The translations under genes and the position numbers were made by a program. The notes beneath the pieces are model-generated. The model ran no database searches. It had not been told where the DNA came from and saw only the letters and a program-made list of their open reading frames with translations. A stretch of 64,000 nt of DNA, from contig NZ_JAQLFJ010000004.1 of NCBI RefSeq assembly GCF_028206795.1, forward strand, positions 150,750 through 214,749, read 5' to 3'. This DNA is from Collinsella aerofaciens (GTDB lineage Bacteria > Actinomycetota > Coriobacteriia > Coriobacteriales > Coriobacteriaceae). Below are positions 32,816-44,537 of the stretch, one piece after another (position 1 is the first letter of the stretch; each line of letters begins with the position of its first letter).

Positions 32816-35646
32816 TGGCTGCCAAACTCATCGATCTTTTCTTTACGCTCAACGGCCGCAAGGTCAAGGTTCAGATTGCCCCCGATACCATGCTCTTTGC
32901 GCTGCTGCGCGAGCAGGGCTGCGCGTCGGTGCGCTGCGCCTGTGAGACCACCAACTGCGGCCTGTGCACGGTGTGGCTCGACGGCGACCCGGTGCTGAGC
33001 TGCTCAGTTCCCGCCGCCCGTGTAGAGGGCCACACCATCACCACGCTTGAGGGCCTTAAGGCCGAGTCCGAGGCGCTGGCCCGTGCGATGGCCGCCGAGG
33101 GCGCCGAGCAGTGCGGTTTTTGCGCCCCCGGCCTCATTATGAACGTGCTGGCGCTCGCCCGCGCCGCCAAGGAGGACCCGAACCTCGTCGCCACGCGCGA
33201 GGAGCTGTCGCGCCAGCTGGCCGGCAACCTCTGTCGCTGCAGCGGCTACGAGAGCCAGCTGCGCGCCATCGTCCGTTTTCTCAACGAGTCCGGCGTGCAG
33301 GTGGGTTTCGAGATGCCCGAGCTGCCGGTCAATAACACCAGCTCCGATGGTGTCGCGTACAAGCAGATCACTCACAAGCAGCCCAAGAAGGATTCGAAGG
33401 CTCTGCTCGAGGGTCGTCCCGTCTACACGGGCGACATGGTGCCCGCCGGCGCGCTCATCGTTAAGCTCAAGCGCAGCCCGTATGCGCGTGCCAAGATCCG
33501 CTCCATTGATACGTCGCGCGCCCTGAAGGTGCCCGGCGTCGTGGGCGTATACACCTACGAGGACGTGCCCCAGCGCCGCTTTACCATCGCCGGCCAGAGC
33601 TATCCGCAGCCGAGTCCCTACGACCGCCTGATTCTCGAGAACCTCGTCCGTTACCAAAACGAGGAGGTGGCGATCGTCGCCGCCGAGACCGAGGAGGCCG
33701 CCGACAAGGCGCTCAAGCTCATCAAGGTCGACTACGAGGTGCTCGAGCCGCTGCTCGACTTTACCCAGGCACTCGATAACGACATCGTGGTCCACCCCGA
33801 GGGCGACGTGACCTTTATGTTCCCGCAGGGCGGCGACGTTGCTCGCAACCTGGTGTGCAGCGGTACCAGCGATTATGGCGATCTGGACGAGGCATTCGCC
33901 CAGAGCGACATCGTCTTCACCCGCACCTACACCAGCCAAGCCACGCAGACCGCGCCCATGGAAACCTTCCGCGCCTTCGCGACGACCGACGCGTTCGGGC
34001 GTATCTCGGTGACCACCTCCACGCAGGTGCCCTTCCACGTGCGCCGCATGGTCGCGCAGTCACTCGACATTCCGCAGTCGCAGGTGCAGGTCATTAAGCC
34101 GCGCATCGGCGGCGGCTTTGGCTCCAAGCAGACGGGCTGCTGCGAGATCTTCGTGGCGTTCGTGACCCAGCAGACCGGCCGTCCGAGCTATTGCTGCTAC
34201 ACCCGTGAGGAGACTATCACCGCGGGCAACTCGCGCCACCAGATGCAGATGACCGTCAAGCTGGGCGCCATGAACGACGGCACCATCACGGCCATCGATC
34301 TGCACACGCTGTCCAACGCCGGCGCGTACGGCGAGCACGCTACCACGACGATTGGCCTTTCGGGCCACAAGAGCCTGCCCATCTACAACCATGTGAAGGC
34401 GAGCCGCTTTAGCTGGGATGCCGTCTACACCAATACCAACCGCGGCGGTGCGTATCGCGGCTACGGTGCCACCCAGGGCCAGTTTGCCGTGGAGAGCGCC
34501 GTCAACGAGCTCGCCGACATGCTGCATATGGACCCCGCCGACTTGCGCCTCAAGAATATGGTGCGCGAGGGCGAGATTATGCCGCAGTACTACAACGAGA
34601 AGCTCAACGCCTGCGCGCTCGACCGTTGCCTGCTGCGCGCGATGGACATGATCGGCTGGCGCGACAAGCCGCTGGCCGTCGACCTGGGCGACCGCGTGCG
34701 TGCTCTGGGCTGTGCGCTCACCATGCAGGGCTCGGGCATTTCCAACGTGGACATCGCCGGCATCGACATGCGCCTGGAAGAGGACGGCTTCATTACCATC
34801 GGTACCGGCGCCACCGATAACGGCATGGGCGTCGACACGATTCTGGCGCAGATTGCCGCCGAGGAGCTGGGCGTGGAGAGTTCGCTGATCGTGGTGCGCG
34901 GCGTGGACACCGACGTGTCGCCGTTTGACGCCGGCTCGTATGCGAGCTCGGGTACGTACGTGACGGGCCTTGCAGCCAAAAACGCCGCGACCGAGCTGCG
35001 CGAGAAGATCTGCGCCAAGGCCGCCCAGATGTGGGACGTGGATGCCACCGATGTGGTCTTTGATGGTCAGTACGTGCGACTGTCCGACGAGCGTGCCGCG
35101 CGCGAGCAGAACCGCTACCTCACGCTGCGCGACTTTGCCAACCTGTGCGTCAAGAACATCGCGGGCGGCGACGCGCTCACCTCGCACGCCTCTGCCTGCC
35201 TGCCCGTTTCGCCTCCGCCGTTTATGGCCGGCATTGCCGAGGTTGAGGTCGACAAGGCCACCGGCAAGGTGACCGTGGTGGATTACGCCGCTGCCGTTGA
35301 CTGCGGCACCGTGATCAACGAGGCGCTTGCGCGCGTCCAGGCCGAGGGCGGCATTGCCCAAGGCATCGGTCACGCGCTCTACGAGATCGTCGAGCATGAC
35401 GACCGCGGCCGCCTGCGCACCGGCAACTTTATGAGCTACAAGCTGCCCACGCGCCTGGATATCGGCAGCATTCGCGTGGCCTTTGAGCCGAGCTACGAGC
35501 CGACGGGTCCGTTTGGCGCCAAGTCGATCGGCGAGGTCGTCATCAACACGCCGCTCGCCGCCGTTGCCTCGGCCGTGGCGCACGCCACCGGCCACCAGGT
35601 CCGCTCGCTGCCGATCACGCCCGAGAAGGCCCTGCTGGGGGAGTAG
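32815..35646 (+). CDS. xanthine dehydrogenase-family protein: fused 2Fe-2S and molybdenum-binding subunit
   Basis: 943 aa fusion. Residues 1 to about 165 are the iron-sulfur part: C-ACETTNCGLC with a later C in LSC for the plant-type cluster, then CGFCAPG and CRCSGY for the second. From about residue 190 comes the molybdopterin domain with GGGFGSKQ, AYRGYGATQG and the catalytic-Glu motif PFGAKSIGEV. Such enzymes hydroxylate purines or other heterocycles; the actual substrate cannot be told. Some relatives in selenium users carry labile selenium, but the yqeB/yqeC markers of that type are not in the window. Confidence 0.9.
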   Translation: MAAKLIDLFFTLNGRKVKVQIAPDTMLFALLREQGCASVRCACETTNCGLCTVWLDGDPVLSCSVPAARVEGHTITTLEGLKAESEALARAMAAEGAEQCGFCAPGLIMNVLALARAAKEDPNLVATREELSRQLAGNLCRCSGYESQLRAIVRFLNESGVQVGFEMPELPVNNTSSDGVAYKQITHKQPKKDSKALLEGRPVYTGDMVPAGALIVKLKRSPYARAKIRSIDTSRALKVPGVVGVYTYEDVPQRRFTIAGQSYPQPSPYDRLILENLVRYQNEEVAIVAAETEEAADKALKLIKVDYEVLEPLLDFTQALDNDIVVHPEGDVTFMFPQGGDVARNLVCSGTSDYGDLDEAFAQSDIVFTRTYTSQATQTAPMETFRAFATTDAFGRISVTTSTQVPFHVRRMVAQSLDIPQSQVQVIKPRIGGGFGSKQTGCCEIFVAFVTQQTGRPSYCCYTREETITAGNSRHQMQMTVKLGAMNDGTITAIDLHTLSNAGAYGEHATTTIGLSGHKSLPIYNHVKASRFSWDAVYTNTNRGGAYRGYGATQGQFAVESAVNELADMLHMDPADLRLKNMVREGEIMPQYYNEKLNACALDRCLLRAMDMIGWRDKPLAVDLGDRVRALGCALTMQGSGISNVDIAGIDMRLEEDGFITIGTGATDNGMGVDTILAQIAAEELGVESSLIVVRGVDTDVSPFDAGSYASSGTYVTGLAAKNAATELREKICAKAAQMWDVDATDVVFDGQYVRLSDERAAREQNRYLTLRDFANLCVKNIAGGDALTSHASACLPVSPPPFMAGIAEVEVDKATGKVTVVDYAAAVDCGTVINEALARVQAEGGIAQGIGHALYEIVEHDDRGRLRTGNFMSYKLPTRLDIGSIRVAFEPSYEPTGPFGAKSIGEVVINTPLAAVASAVAHATGHQVRSLPITPEKALLGE

Positions 35647-35739
35647 GCGAGGCGACGCAGCCGTTGCTCTTTGGCAAGCCCGGGGAAACTGCAACCCACT
35701 TTTCGTCCGAATTGTGGGCTGCAGGAGATAGCCGATGGG

Positions 35740-35821
35740 GGGTAGCTAATTTGGGACGGGGCTTTTTAGCTACCCCGCTTGTGGGGGTAGCTAAAAAAGC
35801 CCCGTCCCAAATTAGCTACCC
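35740..35821 (+). repeat. long hairpin element, family E (copy 2)
   Basis: Arms 35740-35775 and 35785-35821 are complementary over about 36 bp, with short loop CCGCTTGTG. Each arm contains GGGACGGGGCTTTTTAGCT or its complement, bordered by GGGTAGCTAAT. It follows the molybdenum hydroxylase gene by about 90 nt and precedes tRNA-Leu by about 95 nt. The C4-T5 core could terminate transcription on either strand. Confidence 0.93.
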
Positions 35822-35917
35822 TGTTCCGCTGTAACTCGTGGTGAGGTCGTGAGCCTGCAAAACGTGTGCGTGCGCTTACCGTTCGTATCTGCTATCATTC
35901 CTAGTCTGTGCGCTCAT

Positions 35918-36001
35918 GCGGGCGTGGCGGAATTGGTAGACGCGCCAGATTTAGGTTCTGGTGGGATTCCCGTGAAGGTTCGAGTCCTTTCGCCCGCACC
36001 A
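35918..36001 (+). tRNA. tRNA-Leu (anticodon TAG)
   Basis: 84 nt. Acceptor arms GCGGGCG (35918-35924) and CGCCCGC (35991-35997), A, CCA. Anticodon stem CCAGA/TCTGG with loop TTTAGGT gives TAG (35952-35954). A long variable arm fits class II Leu. TATCAT at 35893-35898 is a plausible -10. Confidence 0.96.
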
Positions 36002-36092
36002 TCGCACCTGCGTCGGCTTCGGCCGTCGCGACTCTTTGTTGCATAAAGGTACCAGCACCTCAGATAAGCTGGGCAGTATGAGGAGGAACGTG

Positions 36093-37391
36093 TTGAACAT
36101 CACCGCTTCTGACGTCAAGGACGCCAAGCTCACCGCTACGGTCACCATCCCGGCCGCCGACGTCGACGCCGCGATCAAGAAGGCCTACAAGGACACCGCC
36201 AAGAAGTACCGCTTCCCGGGCTTCCGCGCCGGTAAGGCTCCCCGTCCGGTCATCGACTCCGCTCTTGGCGTCGAGGCTACCCTCGCTCAGGCCACCAACG
36301 ACCTGATTGCCGCCAACGAGCCCGCCGTCCTCAACGAGCTGGACATCGTCCCCACCAAGAACGGTGACTACAAGGAGCTCGACCTCGCCAAGGATCACGA
36401 GGACTACACCTACACCGTCGAGTTCTCCCTGCGTCCCGCCGCCGAGCTCTCCTCCTTCGACGCTGTCGAGATCGAGATGCCCCCTGCGGAGGTCACCGAG
36501 TCCGAGATCAACAACCAGGTCGAGATGCTCCTCAACTACCGTGCCACCTTCGAGGACGTTGAGGGTCGCGCCGTCGAGGCCGAGGACTACGTCACCGTCG
36601 ACCTCAAGGCCGTCGAGAACGCCGACAACTTTGCCGCCGAGGGCCGCATGCTCATCGCCGGTAGCGACAGCAACCCCAAGGAGTTCAACGAGGCCCTGAT
36701 CGGCGCTAACGTTGACGACGTCAAGACCGTCACCTGGACCGACGAGGTCGAGGAGGGCGAGGAGGCCGAGACCCACACCGTCGAGGTCACCGTCAAGGGC
36801 ATCAAGGTCCGCAACACCCCCGAGCTCACCGACGAGCTCGTCAAGTCCGACTTTGGCTTCGACAGCATCGACGCTATGCGCGACGCCATCAAGCTCGAGA
36901 TCGAGCAGGACAAGGCTTCCCGCCTCCCGGCCGAGAAAGAGAACCGTTGCGTCGCCGCCCTCGCCGAGCGTCTGCAGCTCGACGAGATGGACGCCGACTA
37001 CGAGCAGTCCGTCTTTGAGGAGCTTGGCCAGAACTTCCTGTCCAACCTCGCTGCCCGCGGCATGACCCTGGACACCTGGCTGCCCGCTTCCGGCCTGACC
37101 ATGGAGCAGTTCATCGGCGACCTGCACAAGCAGGCCAACGACGTTGCCCGTGAGTCCTTGGCTCTGGACGCCCTCGCCCGTGAGCTCAAGATCGAGGTCA
37201 CCGAGGACGACATCAACGCCGAGTTCGAGAAGGCCGGCGTCAAGGACGTCGAGGCTTCCAAGGCCGAGTTCATCGCCGATGGCCGCATGCCTGCCGTCCG
37301 CGAGTCCATCCGCCGCTCCAAGGCCGTCGACCACCTGGTCGAGAACGCCAAGGTGACCGAGGTCGACGAGACCGCCAAGGACGCCGAGTAA
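36093..37391 (+). CDS. tig: trigger factor, ribosome-associated chaperone and prolyl isomerase
   Basis: 432 aa from TTG 36093. AGGAGG (36081-36086) lies between ATG 36078 and the candidates GTG 36090 and TTG 36093, so it must drive one of the latter; TTG gives the better 6-nt spacing and a typical N-terminus (MNITASDVKDAKLT). The ribosome-binding signature GFRAGKAPRPVI is at residues about 44-55. The FKBP-like domain (DYVTVDLKAVE) and the C-terminal arm follow in order. Very strong codon bias (few C- or G-poor codons) fits high expression. It precedes clpP-clpX, a common order. Confidence 0.94.
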   Translation: MNITASDVKDAKLTATVTIPAADVDAAIKKAYKDTAKKYRFPGFRAGKAPRPVIDSALGVEATLAQATNDLIAANEPAVLNELDIVPTKNGDYKELDLAKDHEDYTYTVEFSLRPAAELSSFDAVEIEMPPAEVTESEINNQVEMLLNYRATFEDVEGRAVEAEDYVTVDLKAVENADNFAAEGRMLIAGSDSNPKEFNEALIGANVDDVKTVTWTDEVEEGEEAETHTVEVTVKGIKVRNTPELTDELVKSDFGFDSIDAMRDAIKLEIEQDKASRLPAEKENRCVAALAERLQLDEMDADYEQSVFEELGQNFLSNLAARGMTLDTWLPASGLTMEQFIGDLHKQANDVARESLALDALARELKIEVTEDDINAEFEKAGVKDVEASKAEFIADGRMPAVRESIRRSKAVDHLVENAKVTEVDETAKDAE

Positions 37392-37467
37392 TTCTCGCCA
37401 CCTTGTCCGCGAGCGCATGCACGCGCCCGTGATGGGGTAAAGTTATACACCGGTTATCCGGTTGCTT

Positions 37468-37512
37468 CGTACGGTGCCAGCCAATGCATAGCATGCGGGC
37501 ACCGTACGTTTA
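37468..37512 (+). terminator. hairpin between tig and clpP
   Basis: Perfect 11-bp stem CGTACGGTGCC (37468-37478) with GGCACCGTACG (37498-37508), 19-nt loop, then TTTAT. Likely partial terminator. Confidence 0.6.
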
Positions 37513-37554
37513 TCTAGAACCAATTTGGTCCGCAAGAGAGAAATGGAGATGCGT

Positions 37555-38175
37555 ATGATCGCTAAGTTCGATTCCGCCCTCGTGCCATACGTTATCGAGC
37601 AGACGCCGCGCGGCGAGCGCAGCTACGATATCTATTCGCGGCTGCTCAACGACCGCATCATCTTCTTGGGCGAGGAGATCAACTCCGTCAGCGCCAACCT
37701 GGTCGTTGCCCAGCTGCTGCATCTTGAGAGCCAGGATGCCGAGAAGGATATCTCGCTCTACATCAATTCGCCCGGTGGCGAGGTCTACTCCGGCCTGGCG
37801 ATTCTTGACACCATGAACTTCATCAAGCCGCAGGTTTCCACCATCTGCGTCGGTATGGCCGCGTCCATGGCCGCCGTGCTGCTTTCGGCCGGCGCTAAGG
37901 GCAAGCGCTTCTGCCTGCCGCACTCCAAGGTCATGATTCACCAGCCCAGCGGCGGTGCCCAGGGCCAGCAGACCGAGATTGAGATCGTTGCCGAGGAGAT
38001 CAAGAAGACTCGCCGCGAGCTCAACCAGATCTTGTCCGACGCCTCGGGTCAGCCCATCGAAAAGGTTCAGGCCGATACCGAGCGTGACAACTACCTCACG
38101 GCTGCCGAGGCCCTCGACTACGGCCTGATCGACCGTATTGTCACCTCGCGCGATCTCGCCGCGAAGGACGCCTAG
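37555..38175 (+). CDS. clpP: ATP-dependent Clp protease proteolytic subunit
   Basis: 206 aa from ATG 37555, with GGAG six bases before; in-frame ATG 37543 and 37549 would add two to four residues. Serine protease ring that degrades proteins fed by ClpX. Catalytic Ser is in GMAASMAA, His in [10 protein letters not shown], and the Asp follows near QADTERDNY. Other signatures are [16 protein letters not shown] and INSPGG. The stop is 1 nt before the clpX ATG, so the two are co-translated. Confidence 0.96.
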   Translation: MIAKFDSALVPYVIEQTPRGERSYDIYSRLLNDRIIFLGEEINSVSANLVVAQLLHLESQDAEKDISLYINSPGGEVYSGLAILDTMNFIKPQVSTICVGMAASMAAVLLSAGAKGKRFCLPHSKVMIHQPSGGAQGQQTEIEIVAEEIKKTRRELNQILSDASGQPIEKVQADTERDNYLTAAEALDYGLIDRIVTSRDLAAKDA

Positions 38176-38176
38176 G

Positions 38177-39583
38177 ATGGCCGGTAACATGCAGGACAAC
38201 TTTGACGAGAACGGCAACCCCATCCGCTGCTCCTTCTGCGGAAAAGAGCAGGGCCAGGTTCGTCGCCTTGTAAAGGGTCCGACCAACATCTTTATCTGTG
38301 ACGAGTGCGTCGCCGCCTGTTCCGAGATTCTGGAGGAGTCGCTGGCTTCGGACTTTATGGACGCTGCCCGTAACGGTAAGCTGCCGGGCTTCCTCAACGA
38401 CCACGGCCAGGCTGCGTCCCAGCCCGCCGTGGACCCCGAGGCCGAGGGCTTTGAGCTCGAGGACGACCGCCAGGTCATCACACACGTGCCGACGCCGCAC
38501 GAGATCTATGACGAGCTTTCGGCCTATGTTATGGGTCAGGAGGACGCCAAGCGTGCCATGTCGGTGGCCGTGTACAACCACTATCGCCGCGTGATCGAGG
38601 GCGGCGCCGCGGTGTCTGCCTTTGACGACGGCATGGGTTCGCAGTTCGACGACGGCATGGACGAGGTAGAGCTCGCCAAGTCCAACATCCTGCTGCTCGG
38701 TCCCACCGGTACCGGTAAGACCCTGCTCGCCCAGACGCTCGCGCGTATTCTCGAGGTGCCGTTTGCCATCGCCGACGCCACCGCGCTTACCGAGGCCGGC
38801 TACGTGGGCGAGGACGTGGAGAACATCCTGCTCAAGCTCATCAATGCTGCCGATGGTGACATTGAACGCGCGCAGGTGGGCATCATCTACGTGGACGAGA
38901 TCGACAAGATCGCCCGCAAGGCCGAGAACCTCTCCATTACCCGCGATGTTTCGGGCGAGGGCGTTCAGCAGGCACTGCTTAAGATTCTTGAGGGCACGGT
39001 GGCAAGCGTTCCGCCCACTGGCGGCCGCAAGCATCCCCAGCAGGAGCTGCTGCAGATCGACACGACCAACATCCTGTTCATCTGCGGCGGTGCCTTTGTG
39101 GGTCTGGACAAGATTATCGCCGATCGCGTGGGCAACAAGGGCGTGGGCTTCAACTCCGAGATCGCCGGCCCCACCTCGGTCGACGAGAACGACCTGCTGC
39201 GTCAGGTGCTCCCGCAGGACCTCAACGCCTTTGGCATGATCCCCGAGTTTGTGGGACGTACGCCCGTCGTCACCCAGACGCAGGCGCTTGACGAGGACGA
39301 CTTGGTGTCGATCCTGACCGAGCCCAAGAACGCCGTGGTGCGTCAGTACCGCAAGATGTTCCAGCTGGAGGACGTGGACCTGGAGTTTGAGGACGCGGCC
39401 CTGCACGAGATCGCCCGTATGGCGCTCGCTCGCAAGACCGGCGCTCGCGGCTTGCGCGCCATCTGCGAGGACGTGCTGCAGCAGACGATGTTCGACCTCC
39501 CCAGCGAGGAAGGTGTTTCCAAGGTCGTTGTGACCGAAGCCTCCGTAAAGGGCGAAGAACAGCCCCAACGCATCTACGGGTAA
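38177..39583 (+). CDS. clpX: ATP-dependent Clp protease ATPase subunit ClpX
   Basis: 468 aa, slightly longer than the usual 420 to 430. The N-terminal zinc-binding domain has CSFCGKEQ and CDECVAAC. Walker A is GPTGTGKT and Walker B is [11 protein letters not shown]; the pore and sensor regions follow normally. Extra length lies in an acidic linker (residues about 75-105) and in an insert near [16 protein letters not shown] before Walker A. A terminator follows the stop. Confidence 0.96.
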   Translation: MAGNMQDNFDENGNPIRCSFCGKEQGQVRRLVKGPTNIFICDECVAACSEILEESLASDFMDAARNGKLPGFLNDHGQAASQPAVDPEAEGFELEDDRQVITHVPTPHEIYDELSAYVMGQEDAKRAMSVAVYNHYRRVIEGGAAVSAFDDGMGSQFDDGMDEVELAKSNILLLGPTGTGKTLLAQTLARILEVPFAIADATALTEAGYVGEDVENILLKLINAADGDIERAQVGIIYVDEIDKIARKAENLSITRDVSGEGVQQALLKILEGTVASVPPTGGRKHPQQELLQIDTTNILFICGGAFVGLDKIIADRVGNKGVGFNSEIAGPTSVDENDLLRQVLPQDLNAFGMIPEFVGRTPVVTQTQALDEDDLVSILTEPKNAVVRQYRKMFQLEDVDLEFEDAALHEIARMALARKTGARGLRAICEDVLQQTMFDLPSEEGVSKVVVTEASVKGEEQPQRIYG

Positions 39584-39607
39584 ACCAGCCAAAAACGTGC
39601 TTGCAAA

Positions 39608-39641
39608 TAGCCTCTGACCATCCGTGGTCGGAGGCTATTTT
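39608..39641 (+). terminator. terminator after clpX
   Basis: 13-bp stem TAGCCTCTGACCA (39608-39620) with TGGTCGGAGGCTA (39625-39637), one wobble, tetraloop TCCG, then TTTTA. Confidence 0.88.
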
Positions 39642-39734
39642 ATATATACGCAATAACCCCAACTACCTGTGTTATTCTGTGTGTTTGTTTAAGCCTCAGC
39701 GAAGTCATTACAGACTGAAGTAATCGATACCTAA

Positions 39735-39847
39735 GGCGTGTCCGCCTGCTTGGTTTTCGTAGATTCCGCACGAGCCGAAGAGCACTTAATGTGCTCTTCG
39801 TGCGAGCCAGGACCTGACCGAGCGAAAACCAAGCAGGCGGACACGCC
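39735..39847 (+). repeat. long palindromic element, family C (copy 1), valS leader
   Basis: Perfect 25-bp arms (39735-39759 and 39823-39847; they include CCTGCTTGGTTTTCG and its complement). Inside is a second hairpin, GAAGAGCAC-TTAAT-GTGCTCTTC (39777-39799), flanked by CGCAC/GTGCG. It ends 20 nt before the valS start, so it lies in the leader. A reverse-oriented relative follows valS at 42584. The bases 39642-39734 show no further feature. Confidence 0.9.
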
Positions 39848-39867
39848 GGCGGGACAGGGAGAGATAT

Positions 39868-42564
<2,697 letters not shown>

Positions 42565-42583
42565 TTCTTACTGAGGGGCGCGT

Positions 42584-42684
42584 CCCGACGCTTTGCTCGC
42601 TACTGCGGACAGTCCTGCGCAAGACGGACAGCACATTAAGTGCTGTCCTTTGCGTGCGGAACTTGTATCGAGCAAAGCGTCGGG
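42584..42684 (+). repeat. long palindromic element, family C (copy 2, reversed)
   Basis: Arms CCCGACGCTTTGCTCG (42584-42599) and its complement (42669-42684), perfect. The inner hairpin is GGACAGCAC-ATTAA-GTGCTGTCC (42626-42648) with a TGCGTGCGGA flank. The centre matches the reverse complement of the element before valS, while the arms are unrelated. Confidence 0.9.
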
Positions 42685-42789
42685 CCGCTCCTAGTGCGGT
42701 TACATGGCTGCTTGCAACTGGTAGGTTAGGGCCACCTGGTTGTGGCCTTGATCTTGCTGCAATCGGGTAAAGGCTGAAATTGTTAACGC

Positions 42790-42822
42790 GAGGGGCTCAT
42801 TCTTTTTGATGAGCCTCTTTTT
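42790..42822 (+). terminator. terminator before folC
   Basis: GGCTCAT (42794-42800) pairs with ATGAGCC (42809-42815), extended by GAG/CTC, then CTTTTTC. The strand before it (42685-42789) has a small GGCCACCTGGTTGTGGCC hairpin only. Confidence 0.7.
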
Positions 42823-42844
42823 CTGTTATGGGGGACTTTGGGTT

Positions 42845-44188
42845 ATGGCTAAGCGTTCTGGGTCGTATGTCGTTCCTTTCTCGTTTGAGTTGCTTTCGTT
42901 TGATGAGGCTGTGGGGCTTGCTGCTGATACGGGGCGGATTTCTGGGGATGCTGGTCCTCTGCTTGAGACGGTTGTCGATATGCTCGATGAGCTGGGGCGT
43001 CCGGATGAGTATTTTGATTGCATTCAGGTAGCCGGCACCAATGGCAAGACTTCGACTACGCGTTTTTCGGCTGCTATCCTTCGCGGCGAGGGGCTCAAGA
43101 CCGCGCTGTATACGTCGCCGCAGCTTGTTCGCTATCCCGAGCGCATGGAGGTCGACGGGCGCGTTGTGAGCGATGAGGCGTTTGCCCGTGGCGTTTCTGC
43201 CGCTGTGGAGGCGGGGCATCGCGTGAATGTGCGCCGTGTGGCGGCGGGGGAGCGTGCCTATACCATCACGCCGTTTGATCTGCTGACAGCTGCCGCACTG
43301 GTGGTGTTTGCCGAGGCTGCGGTGGACGTTGCTGTGCTCGAGGTTGGCATGGGCGGTCGTTGGGATGCGACGAGCGCGACCGATCCCGTCGCCGTTGCCA
43401 TCACGGGCATTGGGCTCGACCATACGCGCATTTTGGGCGACACGCTCGAGGCCATTGCGGGTGAGAAGGCGGCGGTTATCAAACCCGGGCGCTTGGTTGT
43501 TTTGGGCGAGGGCACGCACGAGGCGAGCGTTCAGCGCGTGATGGATGCCCGTTGCCGTGAGTGCGGTGTGGTGCCGCTCGTGGTGAACCATGCCACAACC
43601 AAGGTGCCGGCGCATGTGGGCGACACGGTTGAGTTTAGCTGCACCACGCCGCGCGCGATTTATACGTCGAGCATGGTCAAGCCGGCCTATCAGCCGCAGA
43701 ATGCCGCGTGCGCGATTATGCTTTGCGAGGGCTATCTGGGCCGCGAGCTCGACCACGATGCGCTCGACACTTCGCTTATGGGCTGCCCCACGCCGGGTCG
43801 CTTTGATGTGTTGGGGGCCGATCCGCTCAAGCTGATCGACGCCTGCCATAACCCCCAGAGCTGCGAGAACTTTGTGAGCGCGCTGGACGAGATCGATCCG
43901 TGCGTGGAGAACCGCCCCACGCTGCTGTGCGCTGCGCTGGCCGACAAGGACGTGGCGGGCATCGTCGACGTGCTGATCCCGGCCTTCCCGCGCGTAGTCG
44001 TGACCCAGACCGATTCCGACCGCGCCCTGCCGGCGGAGGAGCTCGCCGCACTTGTGGACGCTGACAAGCTTGTTGGCGTGTACCCCAGCGTGTCCGAGGC
44101 CCTCGCGGCCTTCGAAGCCGCGGGTGAGCCCTTCGTAGCAGCTGGCACCATCACCCTAGCCGGCGAAGTAGCCGGTCTGCTCCGCTAA
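42845..44188 (+). CDS. folC: bifunctional folylpolyglutamate/dihydrofolate synthase
   Basis: 447 aa Mur-ligase-type enzyme that adds glutamate to folates. The ATP-binding loop is VAGTNGKTSTTRF, followed by YTSPQLVRYPERMEVDG and EVGMGGRWDATSA, all FolC signatures. The start ATG 42845 has GGGGGA eight bases before it; an in-frame ATG at 42806 lies in the terminator. The gene stands alone after valS, an order seen in many Gram-positive bacteria. Confidence 0.94.
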   Translation: MAKRSGSYVVPFSFELLSFDEAVGLAADTGRISGDAGPLLETVVDMLDELGRPDEYFDCIQVAGTNGKTSTTRFSAAILRGEGLKTALYTSPQLVRYPERMEVDGRVVSDEAFARGVSAAVEAGHRVNVRRVAAGERAYTITPFDLLTAAALVVFAEAAVDVAVLEVGMGGRWDATSATDPVAVAITGIGLDHTRILGDTLEAIAGEKAAVIKPGRLVVLGEGTHEASVQRVMDARCRECGVVPLVVNHATTKVPAHVGDTVEFSCTTPRAIYTSSMVKPAYQPQNAACAIMLCEGYLGRELDHDALDTSLMGCPTPGRFDVLGADPLKLIDACHNPQSCENFVSALDEIDPCVENRPTLLCAALADKDVAGIVDVLIPAFPRVVVTQTDSDRALPAEELAALVDADKLVGVYPSVSEALAAFEAAGEPFVAAGTITLAGEVAGLLR

Positions 44189-44202
44189 CCCATCTCCTCA
44201 TC

Positions 44203-44269
44203 AGTTGCGGTGAAATACGGACTGTTTTACAAGCTGGAAGCCTGAAACAGTCCGTATATCACCGCAACT
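44203..44269 (+). repeat. palindromic repeat, family A (copy 5)
   Basis: Arms 44203-44227 and 44245-44269. The left arm has GAAATACGG but the right arm has the complement of GATATACGG, a one-base mismatch between the two sequence variants seen at 4567 and 31750. Confidence 0.93.
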
Positions 44270-44274
44270 CAAAA

Positions 44275-44308
44275 GCAGCCAATTCGGGACGGGGCTTTTT
44301 GGCTGCCC
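44275..44308 (+). repeat. decayed family E element
   Basis: GCAGCCAA (44275-44282) and TTGGCTGC (44299-44306) bracket TTCGGGACGGGGCTTT, the family E core. Only a short stem remains. Confidence 0.7.
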
Positions 44309-44330
44309 TGTGTCCCGAGTTGACTCGCTT

Positions 44331-44490
44331 GCCACGAAATGGGCCTATCTACTACGTTTTACCGACTACCCTCGACCACACCGAGAATTGCGAAATTAAA
44401 ACCGCAGGTAGATGGCTTGCGGATTTTGCGAAAACCCGGTTATGGTCGACCCATGCGGGTTAAACGTAGTAGATAGCCCGCTTTCGTGGC
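44331..44490 (+). repeat. long palindromic element, family B (copy 2)
   Basis: 160 bp. Outer arms 44331-44361 and 44461-44490 are near-identical to copy 1 (CTACTACGTTT; GCCACGAAA at the ends). The centre again contains GCGAAATTAAAACCGCAGGT (44390-44409). With the family A and E pieces it fills the 349-bp gap between the convergent folC and M24 peptidase genes, in the same A, E/B order as after selB. Confidence 0.92.
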
Positions 44491-44537
44491 GCAGCTAATC
44501 GGAAGGTGACAAAGGGGCTGTCCCTTTGCCGCATTGC

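Noticed and set aside
39642..39867. T-box riboswitch before valS
   Set aside because: No T-box sequence (TGGNACCGCG-like) or specifier loop could be found; the region is occupied by the family C palindrome.
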